Assembly: GCF_000165425.1 (NCBI RefSeq)
Contig: NW_001799641.1
Coordinates: 129,027 to 193,026 of the forward strand
From: Paramecium tetraurelia
Taxonomy: Eukaryota > Ciliophora > Oligohymenophorea > Peniculida > Parameciidae
DNA length: 64,000 nucleotides
Direction of reading: 5' to 3'
The notes under the pieces were generated by a model. It was not told where the DNA came from and did not search any database. It worked only from the letters and a program-made list of their open reading frames with translations. The translations under genes were made by a program, and so were the position numbers. Shown one piece after another: positions 24,734-36,610 of this stretch (its first letter is position 1; the number at the start of each line of letters is the position of its first letter).

Positions 24734-25814
24734 TCAAAAGTATATTGCTTTGTAATTATTCGAGTTTAACTAAGGATATTTAACATCATCCAAAGATTGT
24801 CGAGCGATAATTCTTTTTTAATTTAATGCATCCAATATTTCTTATCTTTGTTTCAATAATCTTTATTTCTGATCTGCAAGATAGTTTAATTTATAAATTT
24901 TTTGACTGAATTGATTCTCATTGATTAATTCTTTTTAAAGCAACAAATTTTACGAATTGGATTTCACTGCTTACCGATACTCTTCTTTTTATTATTCCAT
25001 ATTTAATCTGTTAAGCTTATTATGCTTCTGTTGTTTTTCTATCATCTATATTTTCTATTCAATTTAATAGATTTTGTCAATATAATAAGATTGTTTCTCT
25101 TGATTTAAGAGATTACTTTTTTCTTAGACATCTATTATATGGATATCATGCATTCTGATCTTATCTATAGATTTATCAAGTGACTCACTTCTTACTTGCT
25201 TTGCATATTCCAATTTATGATCAATCTGATTTAATTTCTTTTTAGATATCTAATAAAAATTATGACATGAATTGTACTTCCGAATCTCTAAATTTATTGA
25301 TCTTCTTTTTTATAAGTGCCCTTTCAACATTATCAGTAGTAGTTTGGAGTTGTTTGAATAAGAATCTTAAAACCTTTTCTCTTTCAGCATCTACTTTTAA
25401 TGGTTTCATATCATTCGAAGGAGAATAATCTTAATAAAAGCACCAGCTTGCATCTAAAGCATCGATGTATTCATTTTCTTTTTGCTTATACAAAAATTAG
25501 TGATCCTTATTAACCTTTTGCTCTTTCAACTAAAATAAAAAGGATAATATTATACAAAATCTTCCTTCTGTTTTTTTTAATGATCGATCAATTTCTCCTT
25601 GTAGAACATCTAGTGCAACTTATTTTCATTCTTTAGTTTCTCGTCCTACAGTTTTTATTGGTAAGTCAACAAATTATTGAGTTCCTTCTCCTACTCGATA
25701 TAATCAAATAGTTACATGCTTTTTTTGGAACTTTAGTGATCTTCCTAATTCTTTATTGAGAAATTTAGACAAATTTTCATCAGCTTCATACCTTTATAAT
25801 TATTATAATGCCAT
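24734..25814 (-). CDS. Coiled-coil protein
   Basis: 333 aa, function unknown. Starts MALQQLQRYEADENLSKFLN. Nearly the whole length is heptad-like, for example EKELNNLLTYQQKLQDEKLK and QIEQKIQMIEKQQKHNKL. Introns of 25 nt (GTAACTA...GAGTAG), 26 nt (GTATAAT...TTTAG) and 28 nt (GTACAAT...TTTAG) leave exactly 334 codons. No enzyme motif. It could be a ciliary or basal-body component, but that is only a guess from the coiled-coil content. Confidence 0.75.
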
Positions 25815-25890
25815 TTAATATTACGTAAATTTACAAAAATATAAATACTTAAAAATATAATATGATTAGGAAAAATTAATATTTATATGG

Positions 25891-26157
25891 TCACATTCCT
25901 TCTGAGCGATTCCATCTAAGATCATCTTCACATTAAAATGATGTTTATTTTAACGTTATTGGTGTAAATTATGAAAATTTCTCTGAAAGTCTTTGTTTAA
26001 AAGTTAGGGATTCAATTAGAAAGGCTTCGAACTTCTTGATTTCAGGAGATGATAGCATCTATTCGATTTCAGACGACAATCTCTTATAATCCTATTTTCT
26101 GTTCTCGCTATCAAGATCTGAAGTTATTTATTTTAGTTAAAGATGTTTCTTGTTCAT
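25891..26157 (-). CDS. Small hypothetical protein, 88 aa
   Basis: Single exon. Starts MNKKHLQLKQITSDLDSEN, with SEIEQMLSSPEIKKFEAFLI in the middle, and ends DDLRWNRSEGM. Charged and helical, with no membrane segment or recognisable motif. It lies on the same strand just upstream of the coiled-coil gene (76 bp gap). It could be an upstream exon group of that gene, but it has its own start and stop. Confidence 0.5.
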
Positions 26158-27046
26158 GTAAATTTTTCAAATAAAATTAATCAAACAATATTACACTGAA
26201 AGTAATCGAACTTTAATAGTTAATCAAATAATTAATTTCTTATTCATTATTAAATTAATTTTCAATTACTAAATAGCTTTAGAAAATCATTTCAACACTC
26301 TAAGCTTTAATTTAAATTTTCATTCTCTAATTAACTTATGGCCTCTGAAATATTTAGTGCTCCTAAATAATTGTAAATTTCATAAAATAACAGAACTATT
26401 TTATAAAATTTGTAAACTCTATAATTCATAACGAAGACTATCTGATTTGTTGAAAGTTATAATATATTAATTAAGTTTATTATAAAAATAAAATATTTTC
26501 AACATTAATTAATCATCTCCTTGTTTCTGAATCATAGATATTATAATTTAATATATTCATAATAGTATCTTTGAGTTCTCCAGAAATTTGATGCATTGTA
26601 ATCAAACCTATTTAAACAACAGACTTTCAAAGGGTAACTAAATGATTAAAAAAAACTCAAAAATAAAAACGAATAATAAATTAACAAGAAATTCTCAAAT
26701 CTCCTTCAATAGGAATATTGGAAAAAAGGCGATAAATTAATAAATTTAGAATATTAATAATTATAATTAACATGAAGTGTAAGTTATTAGTTTAATAAAG
26801 ACTTAGGATTTATAGAAAATCAATAAGGAAATAATTACCTAAAAATAATAATCATGAACTAAAGGTTTTAATAAAATTATAATATAATACATCTACTTTT
26901 ATAAATTATTTTGGTGTTCTTTTTTCGCATTTATTTTCTGATGTTTAATAAGCGGAGAGTTGATATTCTAAAATCATCAAGCATCCCCTGAAGAAATTGA
27001 TATTTTATTAATTTCTAATGAATTTATTATTTATTTATAAATTGTA
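26158..27046. other. AT-rich intergenic stretch
   Basis: About 890 bp between divergent genes. No reading longer than scattered short frames is supported. It presumably holds both promoters. Confidence 0.5.
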
Positions 27047-27856
27047 ATGTTATTTGTTCAAGCCATGTAAAATGCTTTATCATCTCCAAAACACTATTAA
27101 TAACAAGAGAAATTTATTAAAAAGAATAAGACTTAAAAGGAGCAAATAGATGGATCAAAATTGGCATTACTGTTACAATTAGAAGCTATTTTTCATGAAA
27201 GAATTTATAGTTTGGAACATATTACAAAAACTGTAGAAATCTATTGTTACCTTGTTGAGTAATTTGACTCAGACCAATAGAGCTTAAAAGATTATTTCTT
27301 AGAAAAAATCTAATTTCTATTGAGCAGACCAGAAACCATTAAGTTAATGATGGAAGATAATGAAGAATCAACTGCTATTTAAAATAGATTTACCTCTATT
27401 GCTTGTGGTCAAAATTTGGATCAGTTAAAGTTCGAAGAGGAAACCAGATTTAATAGACCTTTTCTTTAATAAAACTTAGACTCAAACTCTAAAATGAGAT
27501 TTAGTGTTTTTAAAAAACATTAAGCAAAGGAGAGAGAAATCTGTATGGAAGTTTAAGAAAGACAACACGATTAAAAGATTGATGTTAACTCTCTTTTATA
27601 ATAGTACGATCAAATTTCAAAGGAGTATGATGAAGCAATTAAGAAATAATTAAATGACCAAAATATAGCATTAAATCTTAGAATGGCTAACAGGAAAAAT
27701 AATAAGGCTAGTAAGAGAAAGTCTAATTCTTAAGAAAACTAGAGACAAACAGTAGTAAATCCACTTAGAACTACGTTATCTAAATGGAAACTTATATCAG
27801 AAATTCAAGAAAGTGCTAACTTTTGGAGGCAATCAATAAATAAAATGAAGAAATGA
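27047..27856 (+). CDS. Hypothetical hydrophilic protein, 269 aa
   Basis: Single exon from ATG 27047 (MLFVQAMQNALSSPKHY). ATG 27065 is an alternative start, and the frame is open further upstream to about 26940. The body includes ALLLQLEAIFHERIYSLEHI, KDYFLEKIQFLLSRPETIKL and KEYDEAIKKQLNDQN, and ends SANFWRQSINKMKK. Predicted helical; no family recognised. Its 3' end overlaps the stop end of the convergent gene at 27805 by 52 bp if that gene's last exon is modelled correctly. Confidence 0.65.
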
Positions 27857-29112
27857 TTTTGTATTGTTTTTTATAAAAGGTTTAGGTTTAAATGAATATT
27901 ATAATAGTCTAAATATTCAGCTAGTTAATTTAATCTGAGATTCTATTTAAATATGCTTAGTTCCTATATTTGCTCTTCTAGAACTCTTACTTCTACTCTA
28001 ATCGCATGTTTCTATATTAATTAAGAGATCGTACCTTTGTATTTCTAGATTTAACTATTATTTTATGAGCTATTTTTTGAAACTGGTTAGCTAATAATTC
28101 CTTTTTTTCTGTCCTAAACAGAAACACTTTGGATTAGATCTTGAATAGTAGAGAGTGAGTTATTTTTGCTTTTCAATTTTTAACCGTATATTTTGTTCAA
28201 ATCTTTTTGTTATATAACTTTTAAGACATCGCCTTTATTCCCTTAATGTCCATAATTGATTATATTGTAATAGTTTTATTTCAAAGATTGCTATGATTTG
28301 ATTGGTATTTCATTTGTTTCAAGGGTATTAGAAGTATGATTAATTTGAGAATTTAATTTATGCTCAGAATAAGATTTTTAATTCCTTTGATCTGAAAAAT
28401 AATAGAAATAATCTACTTTACAATTATAATTATTGGATAATTGGTTATTGATTTTTCTTTAAGTAATCTCTTTATCCTAAATCCAAGGATTTCTTCCTAT
28501 TATCCTTTTCTAAATTATTAATAACCTATTTTAAACTAGCGATCTCTATGTTCAATTTCTGCTAAGTTTCATGATATGATTAATTTTCTCTTTTTAAATT
28601 CTATGGTTTAGAATAATCAATACACTAATTAACTTTTTGGTGGTTTCTAGAAGTTCAGCTCTACTCGATTCACTTTCATCCAATTTACTTTGAATAGACT
28701 CAGCATATAACTTAAGTTATTATTCAATCTAAATATAATTAATATAATACTCTTATATGATTTCTGATCTCACTTTCATATTTGATTAGAGTTTGTTCTA
28801 GTTTTTCATATTCTTCATCTGACCTCAAACTTTTGGTTATTGAATGGTTCGGATCAATTTATTTTTCTAATTTGCTTTGTTAATATTTTAATTAACTACT
28901 TACGATATTTTCTTTTCTACTTTCATCATAAGGTTTGTAAAGACTGCCTTGATTATGCCAATCAAATGAGTTAAACTTTCATAGTCTTTTAATTCAGCTT
29001 CCACTTAATTCAGTTCCTCCTTAGTTTCAATAAATTTCTCAATGTTAAGCAAAACTCTTTCCAATAAGTCTTTCAAATTATTTTCAATTTCTTTTTCATT
29101 AATGCTTGCCAT
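27805..29112 (-). CDS. Coiled-coil protein, 402 aa
   Basis: Starts MASINEKEIENNLKDLLERV. Coiled-coil segments include ELNQVEAELKDYESLTHLIG, EEYEKLEQTLIKYESEIRNH and SLKQVINNLEKDNRKKSLDL. The C-terminal third is Asn/Gln/Ser-rich. Introns of 29 nt (GTAAGTAG...CAAAG), 22 nt, 23 nt and 25 nt leave exactly 403 codons. The last about 35 codons overlap the 3' end of the plus-strand gene, so the true stop may be earlier through an unrecognised intron. Function unknown. Confidence 0.65.
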
Positions 29113-29394
29113 ACTAAAATTGTCAATCTAATCCATTAACAGTTAATTTAATAATTATATATATATATATTTATACAACAACATTTTCAATATTTTCAAG
29201 AATTGAAAGATACTTAATTACCATATTTATGTAGATAAATTGTATATAAATTTAATTATAAATTCAAGAAGAATCTTGGATCAAATTTTGAGATTGTCAA
29301 CAAATTTTAATAATCAATCATTTTAATAAAAACAAAAAGAGTGCAATTAATAATATCAATAAAAAGTTTGAATGATGAAATAAATAACTTTATT

Positions 29395-30027
29395 TCATTG
29401 CTAGGAAGATTTTCGTTTTGGTTATGCTTGATTAATGGAAAGCGAATGCTAAGAACTTCCTTTTCGCATTGCAATAATTTAGATATTTTTGATTTTCTCC
29501 ACAATTGAATTAATTTTTTAGGCCTCCTCCTCAAAAGACACTGCCAAGATAGGGAATGCTGATTGAAAATCTTCATCTGGCTTAAGCTCGTTTATAATAA
29601 TATTGGAGAGTTTTTACATCATTTAGTTGAAAGCACTTGCAAATTTACGATCATTATATATAAGATAATAATCTGATTCATCTATTCGTTTTATGATTTA
29701 CTACTCCCTCATGACTCGCTTGATGTTGTTTTGTATGATAATAGAAATATTTTATTTAACAATGATGCAATTATTTATTTTTTCTCTGGTATGTTGTGGA
29801 AGTTGATCTAAATTACCCACAAGATCAAGAAACATACAGAACCTCTTAAAGAGCTATAATAAATCCTGGACATATTAATCAAGAGCAGCGTCTTGTTTGT
29901 TTTCCATAGGTAATGATTGGCCAACCAGGGAGGAAGCCTCTAAATATGGTTAATTGTTGTTTTTTAATTCCTCATTTTAAGAGCGCAATTTTGATTGATT
30001 CTTTTAAGCAGAGCAGACTGAACCCAT
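29395..30027 (-). CDS. Hypothetical, probably N-myristoylated protein
   Basis: 210 aa, single exon. MGSVCSAQKNQS fits N-myristoylation at Gly2 with a nearby Cys for palmitoylation. The rest is helical and hydrophilic: LDQYVQDLLQLFKRFCMFLD, RVMREQQIIKRIDESDYYLI, EEEAQKINSIVEKIKN, ending in a Ser/Lys/Gln-rich tail. No membrane segment and no family recognised. Divergent from the mitochondrial-type gene at 30134 with only about 106 bp between starts. Confidence 0.7.
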
Positions 30028-30133
30028 TTATAAATATATCCTTAAATTAATAAAACAATATCAGATTTAATTTTGAAACATAGAGTTTTCTTGTCTTTTA
30101 AATATATTAATTTATTATTAATTATAATAAAGG

Positions 30134-30799
30134 ATGTCCATCGTAACAAGATTTGCTTCATATTTCATCAAGAGCAGAGTCATCAACTACTCATGTAAGG
30201 CTTGTGTCTATTGATTTTTAGTGTAAGTGGATAGAATAATGACTGAAATGTGTAAGGCCGGGTTCTAAGACCCAGAAGAAGGATTCCTGGAAAGAGACCC
30301 CATGAGCTATTATGAATGCAGATTCTACTCTCACATTGCTAGAAACTGGACTCCCAGACTTGAATCATTGTAACTATTTATATATTCAATATGCATAAAG
30401 TGAGAAGGAATAATACGAATTGGCAAGAAATAAATTTGTCCAATTTGAAAACCTATACTCCTTCATCTTGGATTTGCATAGAGCAACCTGGGAATACAGA
30501 TCACTCTATTTGGAATTAACCAAAGAAATCGCCACTCACAATACTTGGTTCAGAAGTGAGCATACAACTTTGACATATGAACATCATCTAGAGGAAGCCA
30601 TTAACAAATACATCAATCTTTTGGATCAATTGAAAGAGTACCCATTGTGGCAAGAGAGAGTCAAAGAAGAAATTGGATATTATTTGCATCTTATCTACAA
30701 CTCTACCACACATTCAGGTTAGAGTAAAGAATTGTTTGCTAAATTTGTATATCAAATCATTTATATTTATTTTAGGATAAATTATATTTCTTCAAATGA
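30134..30799 (+). CDS. Putative mitochondrial protein, 192 aa
   Basis: The N-terminus MSIVTRFASYFIKSRVINYS is an Arg/Ser-rich amphipathic presequence typical of mitochondrial import. The rest is soluble and aromatic-rich: ERDPMSYYECRFYSHIARNW, FVQFENLYSFILDLHRATWE, YLELTKEIATHNTWFRSEHT, KEYPLWQERVKEEIGYYLHL, and a C-terminus KFDKLYFFK. Introns of 27, 31 and 29 nt give exactly 193 codons. The C-richer codon use resembles 14-3-3 and suggests high expression. It reads like a ciliate-specific respiratory-complex or ATP-synthase accessory subunit, which is inference only. Confidence 0.75.
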
Positions 30800-31032
30800 T
30801 TGCAATCATATGAATATGTTAGTATTTGCATAAATATATAAATATTTCATCATATTTTCTTGGGATATCCCCTGTTCTTGCCAAATCCACACTCAAGAAT
30901 TAAACCAATTGTTCATTCTCATTCCTGAAGTCATCCAAAATAATAGTATGCATTATTTTTGTTAAATTCCCTTATCATACGGACTTAAATGCCTTTGGAT
31001 ATGCTTAGAGATATTAATCATTAAAATAATAA

Positions 31033-31403
31033 ATGATTGAAGACAATGAATCTGAGTGCTTCTTTTAACTGAAACCATCTAAAAAGGTCAAAAAGACCAG
31101 AGGCAACACTCTTAGAATTCAAAAGCATTATGATACTATGAATCAGATGTAGATAGCTGCAGCAGATCAAGAATCTATTATTCTAAGTTTAATTAACAAG
31201 CGACCTTCAGGTAATGCTTTAGAAATATTATAATAGTCTATTAAAAGAATAAATTCATTCTATAATGGAAAGAAAACATATCCTAATAACAGTCTATAGA
31301 TTATGTTAATTTGATCAAAAGTGAATCAGATACTTTCGAAGAGAGTGAAAATTTTCTCAGATAGCATCAAAATGAATCATTCATAGAAAATTACCTATGC
31401 TGA
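31033..31403 (+). CDS. Small hypothetical protein, 114 aa
   Basis: Starts MIEDNESECFFQLKPSKKVK, then RIQKHYDTMNQMQIAAADQE, and after a 26 nt intron (GTAATGC...TAATAG) ends SENFLRQHQNESFIENYLC. Exactly 115 codons after splicing. Hydrophilic, with no motif recognised. Confidence 0.6.
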
Positions 31404-32655
31404 TTGATACTCATTCGCCTCAATTGCAACAAATGAGTTTATTTAATATTTTTCCAATAATTATATCATACTGCTACTTTGCTACTCTGAAAATTGATTA
31501 TCAACTTACAATTACATGAAAATAGATGTCTCAACATTTATTTTCTGAAGATTTATTTAGATTTAACAATTATATTTATATTATCTAAATTCCGTGTATT
31601 TATAAAGAAAATTGTTAATATAAAAACAAAATATTACTCGAATATCTAAAATAATCATCACAAAGCTAATCAATATTTATAAATTTTGATCAAATGCATT
31701 CTCTCTACAAGCATAGTTCATCTGAAATAATTCTCAAATTATGAATTCTAAATATGATTTTAATTTAGAAATTTTCTGTTGTCATGACATCATAATATTA
31801 TTTTATAATCGAACCTTAATAATATAGAAAATAATATTTAATCCTACTAATCCTTTAATTTATGGGTATGAGATATGTTATTTAAAATATATTTAGATCA
31901 TTTTATCATAATTTACATCCCTTGGATTTGACAGTGGATCTATTATTCGTTTAATCTGATCACTAGTTTTAAAGTAGCTTACCTTCATTATTTAATGACA
32001 ACTTAATAGTCCTGACTTCTTCAAAATAGGTATACAAATGTTCTAGATTTATTATCTTAAACCTTATATTTATTTAAGACTATGGTTTTCAATGTTTATT
32101 CGTTGTTTACTCCTCTATTAATAACTAATATTAATCTCTTTAAAATGTTCTAGTAGGTGTACATGATGATGATATCTCTAAGTGGAGGATATAGTATTAC
32201 ATAATTCCTATATTCTTAAATTAAAGGAATTTGACAATAATTTAAGTGATAACTGAAGTAGGAAATAGATTTTAATTCATTCTCAAGATTTCCAATATCT
32301 TAGATAGAAGATTGGATAGTTTTTACTTTGAAATCTATAAAATTTGAGTAGATTTGTAATATAATCTAAAATTTAATGATGGGTATCAAATGATTATGAT
32401 ACTATTTATACGATTAGAGTATCTCTTAAAATCAATTTAATTTTTTATAAGATTCCTCAAATTTCTAGTATTCAGAATATATAGAGTTAAAAGATTCTAC
32501 ATATCGAATCAAATAGTTAAATTAAGTCCTATCTTAATAATCGATAATGGAAAGCGATTTAGTTGAGTACTCCTCTCTTTAATAAACTATAATTACTTAA
32601 TTGAGTTATCTTTATTGGGTGAATAGATTGGAATTTTATTCATAAATAAAATAAC
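31404..32655 (-). pseudogene. Probable decayed minus-strand gene
   Basis: No complete model. From an ATG near 32653 the reading starts MNKIPIYSPNKDNSIKQLQF. Further down, long stretches look coding (SSIQDIGNLENELKSISYFS, RNYVILYPPLRDIIIMYTYQ, RIIDPLSNPRDVNYDKMIQI), but they lie in different frames and include in-frame TGA that no GT...AG intron removes cleanly. Below about 31850 nothing convincing remains. It could be a real gene with sequence errors or unusual introns. Confidence 0.4.
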
Positions 32656-33416
32656 ATGGCAGATTTTAATCCATAAGAAAGAGTAAAGAAGATGGTCAAT
32701 GCCATAAAAGCTGAGGTAATTTTGATAACAACTTATTTGTTTAGGCCAATGAGAAAGCTGAATAAATCAAGGACATGGCTGCTTAATAATTTAGAATCGA
32801 AAAGAACAAGCTACTCAATTAATAGAAGGAGAAGATTATCGAAGAATACAAAAAGAAGATTGAGTCATACACAATCGAAAAGAGAATGTAAAGATATTTA
32901 GTAAGTGTAGTCAACGATCATCTAAAATCAATCAATCAAGATTGTCCAAAATGCAAGCACGTTTTGAGTTGATCCAAAGACTTAAAGAGGAAGTTCGATA
33001 GAAGATGGCAAAATTGATACAAGATTAAAGTGTCTATAAAGAATTACTAAAGAACTTGATAATCTAAGGAATGATTAAGTTGCTTGAGCCCAGAATTGAA
33101 TTGACTTGCTTAGAATAGGATGTGCAACTCATCAGAACCATTTTGGTCGAATGTTAAGAAGAATTCACTATAATCATTAAGAGAGAGACAACCAAAGACT
33201 TTAAGACAACATTAAGCATTAACTAGAGTTAATATCTAACAGAGAAGGGGGGTAAACCAATGTAAAATTTAGATATAAACTTATTTTAGTTTGGGAGGAG
33301 TTGTTTTGAGCTGTGCTAACAGTAGAATTGTTTGTTCTAACACTTTGGATGACAGATTGGAACTTTCATTACAAGAATTCTTGCCAGACATTAGAAGTGG
33401 ATTGTTTAAAAAATGA
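32656..33416 (+). CDS. V-type proton ATPase subunit E
   Basis: 226 aa peripheral-stalk subunit of the V1 sector, which couples cytosolic ATP hydrolysis to proton pumping into vacuoles. The N-terminal helix reads RVKKMVNAIKAE-ANEKAEQI, RIEKNKLLNQQKEKIIEEYK; then INQSRLSKMQARFELIQRLK. The C-terminal globular part has LLEPRIELTCLEQDVQLI and the family signature GGVVLSCANSRIVCSNTLDD, then RLELSLQEFLPDIRSGLF. Introns of 29, 23 and 28 nt leave exactly 227 codons. Length and motifs match the family. Convergent with the next gene, with 35 bp between stops. Confidence 0.96.
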
Positions 33417-33451
33417 AAGAATGAGTATTTACAATATAAAAAGCATATATA

Positions 33452-35215
33452 TCAATACGCTAAGTAGTATGTTGTATCAACAAACATTTCGCAATAATTA
33501 TATCTAATCACTTATTGAGAAAGGTCCTATTATAATTTATGCAATTTGTTCACGTTTTCTTATTTGTAATTTCTCATTTTCTTAAAAATATCTTTATTCC
33601 TAAACATCAAATCATTTGTATATTATTCAATTTATTTTGAATGATCAAATTTTTAAATGATTCTTTGTATCATTTCCTTCTTTTTCATTTGAAATTCATC
33701 CTATTTTTGTTCTTGGATCTTTAAAGTATCTATGAAAAATAACTATTGCAATATTTTTTAGTTTTATTATCTAAAATACCTAGACAAATCAATAGTTTTT
33801 ATTCTATTCTAGCTTTTATTAAGAAACTTTACAAAGTAACTTTCACTTTACAAAGCCAAAGTAAATTACTCTATAAAATAACTAATTTGCACAAATCCTT
33901 TACTTTATTCATCTTATTTTAATAAGGACTCCATAGATAATAGAGGCAAGGCTAATAGTCTGCAATTATTAGGATGAATTTCTCCTGAATATGGTAAAAA
34001 GAACCGCTAACCATGAAATTCATAATATGGAATTTTTGAATTACTACTGATCTGTTATTCTTATTAACCTAATATCTGACAGGGTTAGATTAGTATTAAT
34101 AATTCTGGAGTCACTATCTAGAGATCAATAAAAACCTGACTAATATCAACTACAAATGTATCAATTTTATAATTCAAAATTTAAAATCCACAATTAACTC
34201 TTAATTTTCTTTCCTAAAGAAATTCTTTTAGTAATTAAGGATAATGAATTGTGTATAAACACACTTAATAAACACGAGAAATAGAATTAAATAATTCTTT
34301 GAAATTCTTCAGTATATAAAATGATTGAGATGATGAGACCTTCTAAAAGTAATGATCTCTTAAAACTACATATTCATCGTATTGTTTACTAGTTAAGAAA
34401 TCAGTTTGTAATCCAAAGTAACTTGATTCATCAAATCCCAAAACATTTTCAAATTATATCATAACTAAGTGATTAATATTATTAAGACTCAATTTAGTGT
34501 AAAAACAATCTACTTTCATTGCTTGAATTGTTTAATCTATTATGTTGGAACTCGGTTGCTTAGGAGTATTAGTAGTTATTTCATTATTTAAGATTGATTT
34601 TCTTATAGTAAGTTATTGCTATAATTCTTTAAAATGACTTACCATATTAACAGTATTTGATATTTGCTAGTTTTTTTGTCTAACTTATTCTTGAAAACAA
34701 TCAATTGCCCTTGGTTTTGGACTCATTGACAATGTTCCTAACTCTTATTTAGAGTCTAAAATATAGGATTTATCAATTTAATTTATTGAATTATCAAAAT
34801 TTCTTAGCAATGCCCCTTTGTGAAGTCTACCTGGAATTCTATATATTTCATGATTATGAGGTTTTGGAGGAGTAGGAGAAGGAGTAGTTATTTTAGGCTT
34901 TAATTTTTAAACAAACTTTTCAGTTTTTGTATATGTGTTTGGAATGTTATCGAAACAATTACTGACACTAAGAATAGATTCTGCCAATTTAGTGAAAGAT
35001 TGTTTAATACACTTATGTCTAACAATGTGGGGATGAATTTCTTTTGACTCTAAGTTAAGGGTTTTTTGCTTAATAAATGGCTTGCAATCATTTCTGAATA
35101 TGCTCATCATAACTTTTTTAGGAGAGTAGGAAGTATTGACTCGATTAAAGTTACTATTTGTGATTTATGACAAGTAGTAATCGTTGGAATAATAATACTC
35201 TACAGGATTATACAT
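33452..35215 (-). CDS. Large intronless hypothetical protein, 587 aa
   Basis: Open from MYNPVEYYYSNDYYLSQITN to the TGA at 33452-33454 with no intron, unusual here. An internal ATG pair at 35105-35110 is in the same frame, but the upstream start keeps about 35 more codons. The first third is Pro/Ser/Thr-rich (KPKITTPSPTPPKPHNHEIY). The middle is compact and aromatic (MIQFENVLGFDESSYFGLQT, VCLYTIHYPQLLKEFLQERK, YYEFHGQRFFLPYSGEIHPN). The C-terminus is a coiled coil (QEQKQDEFQMKKKEMIQRII). No family recognised. Confidence 0.75.
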
Positions 35216-35923
35216 ATAATATTTTTTATTAATTCACAACAACAAATATATTTGGTCTTCTTTTCAAAGATCCACATAATAGCCAATATAAATCTAAAAT
35301 TACTTATAGCTCATAATATACTCGACATTCGTATATATTTCATATACTTTCCCTTGATCTCCATTAAACCACTTTTTTATATAAACTGCAAAACAACTTC
35401 ATGAATATTTATTCTTTTGTTATAATTTTCAGAGCGAAACTTTTGAAAATCCTTTCATTCATCTCATAATTTACATTTTTCCACTTATTGAATTGACACC
35501 CACCTTATCTGAGTTATTATATTTATAGTCTTTCTTTTTATGTATATTTTATGTTTTCGTCATTTTTCAAACATTTCTGATGGATGAGTTTCTTATTTCT
35601 TATCTTCTTAAATTTAAAAATTTTATCTTAATTGAAAATAATGCGTCATCTAAGTGTGTTGATAATTCCTTTGTTTTATATTTAATAAATTGCATCAAAA
35701 AAATTGGAGCAAATCTTTTGTTTTTGCATCATTTAAATATTTAGAATTGAAATCTCAAAAACATATTTGATTAGTTTTTAAGTTGATTCTAACTTATTGT
35801 AGAAATAAATCATTACTTACATTTTCTATTAACTTTTTGGAAATCAATTAAATATCATTATTAATTTCAATTTTCAAGATATAAGATCTTTGTTAAGAAA
35901 ATTAGAAAGCAGAATAAATTTGA
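35216..35923. other. Intergenic stretch up to the duplication boundary
   Basis: No supported gene. At about 35895 the sequence becomes near-identical to 9520 onward: the end of the 7-TM gene's last exon (GTTAAGAAAATT...) is duplicated here without the rest of that gene. This marks the left boundary of the second segmental copy. Confidence 0.6.
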
Positions 35924-36274
35924 TCACTTTATATTGATTTGTATTGATATAATTATTACTATTTTAAATATTAATAAAATAACAATAATCTAGAAAATAT
36001 AAAATTCAATGTTGCTTATACTTGGTGTCTTTAAAGAAGTCTGCTCTAACTAATTTGATTAATTTCTAATTGATATTGATTAAAATACTTCTCTTAATTC
36101 TTATTCTGTAATATCATTTCTTTCATATTAATCAAAATAAGAGGTCAAGAAATCATCTTATGCAATAATAAATTCTTTTAATTGAATTTTTTCTTTTTCT
36201 GTTATGAATTTGTTCTTAAACAATTCAGTTGTAAAATAAAGTTATTTAGCTGGTTGTCTTTATAATTATTCCAT
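35924..36274 (-). CDS. Small tail-anchored-type membrane protein, copy 2
   Basis: 116 aa, same length as the copy at 9544-9894 with only a few differences (Gln codon 7 is CAA instead of TAA; one Lys to Asn change before the hydrophobic segment; two changes near the C-terminus). A hydrophilic Gln/Glu-rich body is followed by one C-terminal hydrophobic helix. Most differences keep it open, which favours a real gene. Function unknown. Confidence 0.65.
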
Positions 36275-36610
36275 TCTTTACTTTTTAATATTTATATTAA
36301 CAATTATTTTTAATTCATTATTTATTGCAATTTATTTATGAAACATATATCAATTATATTCAAAATATTTACATATCTTTTATTTTATTTTTGGATATTC
36401 TTGATAAGGGTGACAGTTTTATAGCCAATCTCTATTATAATAATATATAAATGGCAAATAATCAACTTTATGCAAAATAAAGGGAACTTAAGAAAAATGC
36501 AATCGATATTCATTAAAAAAGAAAATTTGATTTCTAAAATAATTAACATTATTATGAAGATCAAAATAGATGTAATCCATTCAATTCTTTAAATACAATG
36601 TAATATATAT
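36275..36610. repeat. Duplicated spacer, partner of 9895-10232
   Basis: Near-identical to the gap downstream of copy C except around 36510-36590. No gene seen. Confidence 0.7.
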
